Shown here: positions 6,058-10,382 of the stretch, in pieces
Position numbering within the stretch: position 1 is the stretch's first letter
How the letters are laid out: every line of letters begins with the position of its first letter
NCBI GenBank assembly: GCA_017353825.1
Contig: JAFMSC010000110.1
Span: forward strand, 1 to 10,382
Direction: 5' to 3'
Source of the DNA: Hyphomicrobiaceae bacterium
Lineage (GTDB): Bacteria; Pseudomonadota; Alphaproteobacteria; Rhizobiales; Hyphomicrobiaceae
Length of the DNA: 10,382 nucleotides
Notes under the pieces: model-generated
Told to the model about the DNA's origin: nothing
Database searches by the model: none
Seen by the model: the letters and a program-made list of their open reading frames with translations, nothing else
Position numbers and translations under genes: made by a program

Positions 6058-7155
6058 ATGTACCCATCCGACAACGTTGCTAGGTTGCGCGAGATCAAGC
6101 GGCTCCTCGATCGCATTCAGGCGCTGCCGCATATCGCCGGGCTACCCGATACTCCGCCGAACGGCCTCCACCGCGCGCCGCCGCCTCTGCCGCCGCTGCC
6201 GCTTGATGCCGACGAAGAGCCTCAGCCGATGCTGCTGGCGCGCGACCGGATCCCGCCGCCGCCGCCGCTCGAGCTGCCGCGCCGGCAGGACCAGCTCTTC
6301 GACTCATCGCGCGCGCTGGTACCCGTGCAGCCGAAGAGCGCAGGCATGAGCCCATGGATGTTCGTCATCGCCACCGCGATCAACGCTGGCGTGGCCGCGG
6401 CGCTGGCCGTCGTCATAACGCTCGGCATTGCCCGGCGCGACGCGACCACGACGCAGGTGGCCGAGGCCGAGAAGGTCGCCGCCAGCATCAAGGTGGCGGA
6501 GGCGCAGCCCGAGCCGCCGCCGTCGCGCCCGTTGGAGCTGCTTCCCGTCGGCTCGCCCACCGAGCCGCTGCGGCTTGAGGCCCGCAAGCCGGCGCGCCTG
6601 CCGCTACAGATCCGCCCCGAGGAGGCGGTGCAAGAGAGCTACATCCTGCTTCTCTCCGGGCTGCCCGCAAACGCCGCGCTATCAGGGGCCTCGCGGATGG
6701 GCGCGGATTCTTGGTTGGTTTCGCCGGGTGCGCTCGAGCAGATCGAGATCGTGGTGCCGGAATGGTCGACCTCGACCGTCGAGGTCGGCGTCGAGCTGCG
6801 CCGCACCAACGGCGCGGTGGTGGCCCAAAGCAAGCTGTGGCTGGCGGTGCCGCCGCCCGCCAGCCCCAAGGCGGAGCCCCTCACCGAGACCGCGCTGGCC
6901 GACCTGGTGCGTAGCGGCGACCGCCTCCTCAACCGCGGCGACGTGATGGCGGCGCGCGCCTACTATGAGAAGGCTGCTGCCATGGGGAGCGCCCAGGGCG
7001 CCCTCGCCCTCGGCGCCACCTACGACCCGCGCCGCCTGTGGTCGCTTGGAGTGTTCGGCACCGTCGGCAACAAGGAGCGCGCCCGCCAATGGTATCAGCG
7101 CGCCGCCGAGCTGGGCCACCCGGAGGCCAAGGACCGCATCAGGGCACTGAAGTAA
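6058..7155 (+). CDS. Single-pass membrane protein with C-terminal Sel1-like repeats
   Basis: This 365-residue protein has a basic N-terminal helix (residues 1-21) and a proline-rich cytoplasmic linker with two polyproline clusters (41-48 and 66-70). One membrane helix follows, WMFVIATAINAGVAAALAVVITLGI (100-124), then a Glu/Ala helix and a beta-rich middle region with no family I recognise (about 155-265). The C-terminus has two Sel1/TPR-like units: SGDRLLNRGDVMAARAYYEKAAAMG (286-310) and NKERARQWYQRAAELGHPEAK (338-358). Between them lies a degenerate ALALGATYDPRRLWSLG stretch where a complete repeat would show LGxxY. Sel1 repeats are protein-interaction scaffolds; topology places them in the periplasm if the N-terminus is cytoplasmic. 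It starts 66 nt after the TAXI gene on the same strand, separated by a strong hairpin, suggesting a linked function. The ribosome binding site is weak (GGAT). Confidence 0.82.
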   Translation: MYPSDNVARLREIKRLLDRIQALPHIAGLPDTPPNGLHRAPPPLPPLPLDADEEPQPMLLARDRIPPPPPLELPRRQDQLFDSSRALVPVQPKSAGMSPWMFVIATAINAGVAAALAVVITLGIARRDATTTQVAEAEKVAASIKVAEAQPEPPPSRPLELLPVGSPTEPLRLEARKPARLPLQIRPEEAVQESYILLLSGLPANAALSGASRMGADSWLVSPGALEQIEIVVPEWSTSTVEVGVELRRTNGAVVAQSKLWLAVPPPASPKAEPLTETALADLVRSGDRLLNRGDVMAARAYYEKAAAMGSAQGALALGATYDPRRLWSLGVFGTVGNKERARQWYQRAAELGHPEAKDRIRALK

Positions 7156-7270
7156 CGACACCCACCATCCAGGAAGTCGACCCGAAGGGGCAAGACGATC
7201 CGACACCTCCCGGAACGAGCCGGACTTTGACGAGGTTCTGACCTACGCGCTTGCCGCCGCCCGCCCTTGG

Positions 7271-7301
7271 GCTCGCATCGCTCCGGTCGGGACGAGTGAG
7301 C
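7271..7301. terminator. Imperfect hairpin between convergent Sel1 and metY genes
   Basis: GCTC (7271-7274) pairs with GAGC (7298-7301) and an inner CCG/CGG pair closes a short loop, with mismatches or bulges between. It lies in the 164-bp gap between converging stop codons. There is no T-tract on either strand, so termination from it is only possible. Confidence 0.25.
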
Positions 7302-7319
7302 TGGGTTGGTGCCCCTTCC

Positions 7320-8621
7320 TCAGCGAGCGGCAAGCGCCTGATCGAGGTCTGCAACGATGTCATCCACATCTTCCAGGCCGACGGAGAGCCGCACCACGTC
7401 GTCGCCGGCACCAGCCGCGGCGCGCTGTTCGTCGGTCAGCTGGCGGTGGGTGGTCGAGGCCGGGTGGATGATGAGGCTGCGCACATCGCCGATGTTGGCA
7501 AGATGCGAGATGAGCTGCACGTTGGAGACCAGCTGAACGCCCGCCTCGTAGCCGCCCTTGAGACCGAACGTGAAGACCGAGCCTGCGCCCCTCGGGCAGA
7601 TCTTATTCGCCAGCGCGTGGTAGGGGTTCGACGGCAACCCCGCGTAGTTCACCCACGCCACCCGGGGATGCCCGGCCAGATGGGACGCAACGGCCAGCGC
7701 GTTCTCGCAATGCTTGGCCATGCGCAGGGGCAGCGTCTCGATCCCGGTCAGGATCAAGAACGCATTGAACGGCGAGATGGCGGGCCCCAGGTCGCGTAGA
7801 CCCAAGACGCGGGCTGCGAGCGCGAAGGCGAAGTTGCCGAAGGTCTCGGCCATGCGTATGCCGTTGTAGCTGGGGTTCGGGTCCTGCAGGGCCGGATAGT
7901 TCTTCTTTGCGGAGAGCCAGTCGTAGCTGCCGCAGTCGACGATCGCGCCGCCGATGGAGTTGCCGTGCCCGCCCATGAACTTGGTGAGGGAGTGCACCAC
8001 GATGTCAGCACCGAAGTCCTTGGGCCGGCACAGGTACGGCGTGGCCAGCGTATTGTCGACGATCAGCGGCACGCCCGCTTGCTTGGCCACGGCGGAGATG
8101 GCCGGCAGGTCCACCACGATGCCGCCAGGGTTGGCGATCGACTCGCAGAATATGGCCTTTGTCTTCGGCGAAATCGCCTCCAGAAATGTCTCGGGCTTGG
8201 TGGAGTCGGCCCACACCACCTTCCAGTCGAAGGTCTTGAAGGCGTGGTTGAACTGGTTGACCGAGCCGCCGTAGAGCTGGCGCCCGGCGACGAACTCGTC
8301 GCCAGGCTGCATCAGCGTTTGGAACACCACCGCCTGTGCTGCGTGGCCGGACGCGACCGCCAGGGCCGCCGTGCCGCCCTCTAGCGCTGCCACGCGCTGC
8401 TCAAGCACGGCCTGGGTCGGGTTGCCGATCCGGGAGTAGATGTTGCCGAACACCTCCAGATTGAACAGCGCCGCAGCGTGGTCCACGTTGTTGAAGACAT
8501 AGGACGTGGTCTGGTAGACGGGGGTCACCCGCGCTCCCGTCGAAGGGTCCGGTGCCGCCCCGGCATGGATCGCGAGCGTGGAAAAACCAGGCTCCCGGTC
8601 GGCCGGCTTGTCGATTGACAT
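7320..8621 (-). CDS. metY: O-acetylhomoserine sulfhydrylase / aminocarboxypropyltransferase
   Basis: This 433-residue PLP enzyme of the Cys/Met-metabolism family makes homocysteine from O-acetylhomoserine and sulfide (direct sulfhydrylation) in the cytosol; the length is normal for MetY. The N-terminal FSTLAIHAG (13-21) and VTPVYQTTSYVF (32-43) are typical of MetY rather than of the shorter MetB/MetC. IYSRIGNPT (61-69) supplies phosphate-binding residues, VDNTLATPYLCRP (188-200) contains the Asp that pairs with the pyridine nitrogen, and Lys214 in VVHSLTKFMGGHG forms the Schiff base. ATG 8619-8621 is preceded by a perfect AAGGAGG 7 nt upstream. The gene follows the CoA-binding protein gene by 49 nt with a hairpin between them and is probably cotranscribed. 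No SAM-II or other riboswitch is visible upstream. Some members accept O-succinylhomoserine or methanethiol, which cannot be excluded. Confidence 0.95.
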   Translation of the reverse strand: MSIDKPADREPGFSTLAIHAGAAPDPSTGARVTPVYQTTSYVFNNVDHAAALFNLEVFGNIYSRIGNPTQAVLEQRVAALEGGTAALAVASGHAAQAVVFQTLMQPGDEFVAGRQLYGGSVNQFNHAFKTFDWKVVWADSTKPETFLEAISPKTKAIFCESIANPGGIVVDLPAISAVAKQAGVPLIVDNTLATPYLCRPKDFGADIVVHSLTKFMGGHGNSIGGAIVDCGSYDWLSAKKNYPALQDPNPSYNGIRMAETFGNFAFALAARVLGLRDLGPAISPFNAFLILTGIETLPLRMAKHCENALAVASHLAGHPRVAWVNYAGLPSNPYHALANKICPRGAGSVFTFGLKGGYEAGVQLVSNVQLISHLANIGDVRSLIIHPASTTHRQLTDEQRAAAGAGDDVVRLSVGLEDVDDIVADLDQALAAR

Positions 8622-8662
8622 CGACGCTCCTCCTTCTTGTGGCTCCTCGGCGAGGCGGGCTT

Positions 8663-8682
8663 GGCAAGCCTTATGGCTTGCC
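8663..8682 (-). promoter_or_regulatory. Perfect 8-bp hairpin with a stop codon in its loop
   Basis: On the minus strand GGCAAGCC, loop ATAA, GGCTTGCC form a perfect 8-bp stem; the TAA in the loop is the stop codon of the CoA-binding gene. The 3' arm GGCTT can instead pair with AAGCC just downstream (loop GCC), so two mutually exclusive structures are possible ahead of the metY ribosome binding site. There is no T-tract, so it is more likely a processing, stability or translational element than a terminator. Confidence 0.5.
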
Positions 8683-9204
8683 GGCGATGACGTGGTCCTG
8701 CACGCCGCGTCCGCTGAGCAGCGGGCGGCGCGAGGAGAGGATGCCGACGTTGACCCCGGCCCAGCCGATCTCGCCCGACAAGCGCCCGTACTCGATCTTG
8801 GCGCAGCGGTTCATCACCACCTTGAGCCCGGCCGCCTCCGCCTCGGCCGCCGCCGCTGCGTTGCGCACGCCGAGCTGCATCCAGATCACCTTGATGCCGA
8901 GCTTGTCCTTGAGCGCGACCGCCTCGCGCACCACTTCGGCGGCAGCCGCCGAATGGCGGAAGATGTCCACGATATCGACAGGGCCGGGCACCGCAGCCAG
9001 CTTCGGATAGACGTGCCGGTGCTGGATTTCGTCGCCGGCGAGGTTGGGGTTGACCGGGATCACCTCGTAGCCCTTGCCGAGCAGGTACTTCATGGCGAAG
9101 TAGCTCGGGCGGTTGGTGACGGCGCTGGCGCCGACCATGGCGATGGTGCGGGCGTCGGCCAGGATGCCGGCGATGTAGGTATCGGCGTAGCGGTCGTGGT
9201 CCAA
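8671..9204 (-). CDS. CoA-binding domain protein (YccU/CoA_binding_2 type)
   Basis: This is a single Rossmann-fold CoA-binding domain (about 177 aa from the start chosen). The nucleotide-binding turn is TIAMVGASAVTNRPSYFAMK, followed by GYEVIPVNP, then VDIVDIFRHSAAAAEVV, IKVIWMQLGVRN and the conserved VVMNRCAKIEYGRL near the C-terminus. Family members resemble the alpha subunit of succinyl-CoA synthetase without its catalytic histidine; their cellular role is not settled. I chose TTG 9202-9204 because GGAG lies 6 nt upstream and homologues begin near the DHDRYADTYI segment. A GTG at 9216 and a TTG at 9258 are in-frame alternatives with poorer ribosome binding sites. It lies upstream of metY on the same strand with a 49-nt gap, an arrangement I recall from other Hyphomicrobiales, suggesting a link between CoA or acyl-CoA status and homocysteine synthesis. 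Confidence 0.88.
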   Translation of the reverse strand: MDHDRYADTYIAGILADARTIAMVGASAVTNRPSYFAMKYLLGKGYEVIPVNPNLAGDEIQHRHVYPKLAAVPGPVDIVDIFRHSAAAAEVVREAVALKDKLGIKVIWMQLGVRNAAAAAEAEAAGLKVVMNRCAKIEYGRLSGEIGWAGVNVGILSSRRPLLSGRGVQDHVIAGKP

Positions 9205-9935
9205 GCTGAGCTCCACTGTCGCGGGATGATGCCTGGGGTCGCTGCCAGGCTCGCGCAATATGCGGGCATCGGCCGCCTCGGGGCAAGCCGGCCCTCAGGC
9301 TTTACCGCGGCCGGGCCGCCGCACTCTTCCGGATGGGCGAGGTTGGGCGCGTCGCGCCAAAATGCCCGAATTGAGCCGGTGGGGGCCCTGGCCTCGGCGC
9401 AATCCTTTGGATAGACCTTCTTCCTTCCCCTCGCGATTTCGACCGCATTCCTGAAAATAGCAGGCTGGAAAAGTCAAAGCCGCCCGCGTCTCGCGATTCC
9501 CGAACGGGAGGCCCCGACTGGACCCCACGACAGACATTCGCGCGGGAATTGGCCATTCCCGGTCGCTGGGTCAACGGTTGCACACCCGTCAAAAGCCCAA
9601 GCAAGCGCCAGCTCGTGTCGCCAGCTTGTGTCGATAGCGGCAAGGCCCCCGATTTTGCCGCTTTTCGAGCACGGCAGCGCCATGGATTGCCGCCGCAAGG
9701 GGTTGCCCCGGCGGTCCCGAAGACGGCCCGGTTGGCAGGTGGCTGCGGCTTGCGTCTCAACCCCGCGCGCAACGCGGCACCTTGCAAGGCAGCCGCGCTT
9801 GGGATAGGTCGACAGCAGCCGGACTTGGCGCCGGCGCAGCGGGCAAGGGCGGCAAGCGCGCCGACTTCCGGTTGATGAGGTTCAGCCGGCCCCAGCTCGA
9901 GAAGCCTGATGGCGCCAGGGGAAGGACGGGTCGGG
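9205..9935. other. Gene-less stretch between CoA-binding gene and tRNA-Pro
   Basis: About 730 bp with no frame that reads like a protein; the open frames on both strands have irregular composition and no recognisable domain. The first part must contain the promoter of the minus-strand CoA-binding/metY pair. A TTGACT (minus strand, about 9470-9475) could be a -35 box, but no -10 sits at proper spacing. A tandem 13-mer occurs at 9608-9633. The end must hold the tRNA-Pro promoter, which I could not resolve. Confidence 0.5.
9608..9633. repeat. Tandem 13-mer, one mismatch
   Basis: CCAGCTCGTGTCG (9608-9620) is followed directly by CCAGCTTGTGTCG (9621-9633). The copies differ at one base. No function is evident. 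Confidence 0.6.
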
Positions 9936-10012
9936 CGGAGCGTAGCGCAGCCTGGTAGCGCACCTGCTTCGGGAGCAGGGGGTCGCGAGTTCGAATCTCG
10001 CCGCTCCGACCA
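9936..10012 (+). tRNA. tRNA-Pro, anticodon CGG
   Basis: The full cloverleaf can be drawn by eye. The acceptor stem is CGGAGCG (9936-9942) with CGCTCCG (10002-10008), and the D stem is GCGC with GCGC. The anticodon stem is CCTGC (9963-9967) with GCAGG around loop TTCGGGA, giving anticodon CGG at 9970-9972. The T stem is GCGAG with CTCGC around TTCGAAT. The discriminator is A and CCA is encoded (10010-10012). It reads proline codon CCG, common in this GC-rich DNA. The minus strand here yields a spurious frame of the well-known 'GEIRTRDPLLPKQV' type, which should not be annotated. Confidence 0.98.
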
Positions 10013-10058
10013 ATCATTTCAGGCCCTTATCGCATATGGCCCAGAACCCGAGTTTCGA

Positions 10059-10080
10059 GAAGACATCACGGAGACATCAC
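10059..10080. repeat. Tandem 11-mer GAAGACATCAC / GGAGACATCAC
   Basis: Two adjacent 11-mers (10059-10069 and 10070-10080) differ at one base. They start 47 bp past the tRNA 3' end. Their core GAAGACAT is the reverse complement of the ATGTCTTC core of the repeat at 10231-10250. Paired short repeats beside a tRNA 3' end are typical of arm-type integrase or excisionase binding sites. Confidence 0.55.
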
Positions 10081-10230
10081 TCAGCCCCGTTTTCAGCCCA
10101 CGTCCACGGCCTCCAACCCTGCGCGCGGGGCGCCTTTTATAGGGGTGCAGAAAGTGGCCTCGTACGCGCGTGCGCGCGCGAGGGGCGCGTTTCTATTTCA
10201 ATCTATTTTAGATTGGCGGGGGCGCCAGGG

Positions 10231-10250
10231 ATGTCTTCATTTGTCTTCAT
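10231..10250. repeat. Tandem decamer ATGTCTTCAT / TTGTCTTCAT
   Basis: Two adjacent decamers differ at one base; a third diverged copy TTGTGTTCAT lies at 10276-10285. The core is inverted relative to the 11-mers at 10059-10080. A related pair ATGTCTTC/ATGTCTTG occurs near the left end of the window at 231-246. Confidence 0.55.
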
Positions 10251-10325
10251 GGGGGCCCGCCCAGAACGTTATCATTTGTGTTCATCGGGATGTGTCAAAT
10301 GATTGCGTGGTTGCGTTCTATATCC

Positions 10326-10358
10326 GGATGCTGCCGAGCGTGATTGCCGACAGCATCC
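10326..10358. other. 8-bp inverted repeat near the right edge
   Basis: GGATGCTG (10326-10333) and CAGCATCC (10351-10358) are perfect inverted copies with a 17-nt spacer whose ends can add two more pairs after one mismatch. It may be a regulatory dyad, a transcription-end hairpin of an off-window gene, or part of coding sequence. Confidence 0.4.
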
Positions 10359-10382
10359 CCATCATGGTTAGCACCCTCGTCG

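Larger units (their letters stand above)
10013..10382. other. tRNA-downstream flank with repeats, no clear gene
   Basis: This 370-bp flank after the tRNA 3' end has no convincing gene. It contains paired direct repeats (10059-10080 and 10231-10250, inverted relative to each other), a possible GCGC-stem with CTTTT (10123-10138) that could terminate the tRNA, an alternating purine-pyrimidine tract (10161-10180), a palindrome CAATCT/AGATTG (10199-10215) and an 8-bp hairpin (10326-10358). A weak open frame from GTG 10292 runs off the right edge, as does an opposite-strand frame; neither is supported. Confidence 0.5.

Noticed and set aside
9205..9480. SAM-II or other methionine riboswitch upstream of the CoA-binding/metY pair
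   Set aside because: SAM-II elements often precede metA, metX or metY in Alphaproteobacteria, but I could not find the conserved pseudoknot sequences here or in the 49-bp gap before metY.
9302..9787. 161-codon minus-strand frame in the gap before the tRNA
   Set aside because: Composition is irregular, there is no recognisable motif, and overlapping frames of similar length exist on both strands.
9757..10017. Minus-strand frame containing GEIRTRDPLLPKQVRYQ
   Set aside because: It is the translation of the antisense of tRNA-Pro, a frequent spurious entry in protein databases; no independent coding evidence exists.
10292..10382. Partial plus-strand frame starting GTG 10292 (VSNDCVVAFYIRML...)
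   Set aside because: Only 30 codons are visible, with no clear ribosome binding site or known motif; a minus-strand frame over the same bases is about equally plausible.

Overview
The window is GC-rich and gene-dense. Codon use and gene families fit an alphaproteobacterium, probably of the Hyphomicrobiales (Bradyrhizobium-like). This placement is inferred from a TAXI-type solute-binding protein, the CoA-binding protein/MetY pair and the general protein style; no taxonomic marker gene is present. There are three transcription blocks, one tRNA gene, and the C-terminal end of a gene entering from the left.

Left edge: 3-143 (+) is the last 46 codons of a gene with an Ala/Pro linker and a short amphipathic helix, resembling the tail of PhaR-type regulators. 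It converges on a tightly packed minus-strand operon (376-3601): a type III polyketide synthase with an intact Cys-His-Asn triad, an isoprenylcysteine-carboxyl-methyltransferase-family membrane methyltransferase, and a DHA2 (EmrB/QacA) drug:H+ antiporter. Each pair of genes overlaps by 4 bp, so translation is probably coupled. The set reads as 'make, O-methylate, export' a long-chain alkylpyrone or alkylresorcinol, and is the most interesting system here.

Middle: 3602-4749 is about 1.15 kb with one possible small CPxCG protein (3817-4020, -). It also holds several short tandem repeats and dyads and an AT-rich island (about 4537-4600). A plus-strand pair follows: an exported TAXI/NMT1-like solute-binding protein (4750-5991) without TRAP membrane subunits, a strong 9-bp hairpin, and a single-pass membrane protein with a proline-rich N-terminus and C-terminal Sel1-like repeats (6058-7155).

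Right: a minus-strand pair encodes a YccU-type CoA-binding protein (8671-9204) and O-acetylhomoserine sulfhydrylase MetY (7320-8621). An 8-bp hairpin has the CoA-binding gene's stop codon in its loop. Then come about 730 bp without a convincing gene and tRNA-Pro(CGG) with encoded CCA (9936-10012). The last 370 bp hold small direct and inverted repeats of a GAAGACAT/ATGTCTTC motif, a Z-DNA-like tract and a hairpin, which could be the attachment-site flank of a tRNA-targeted integrative element continuing beyond the window.
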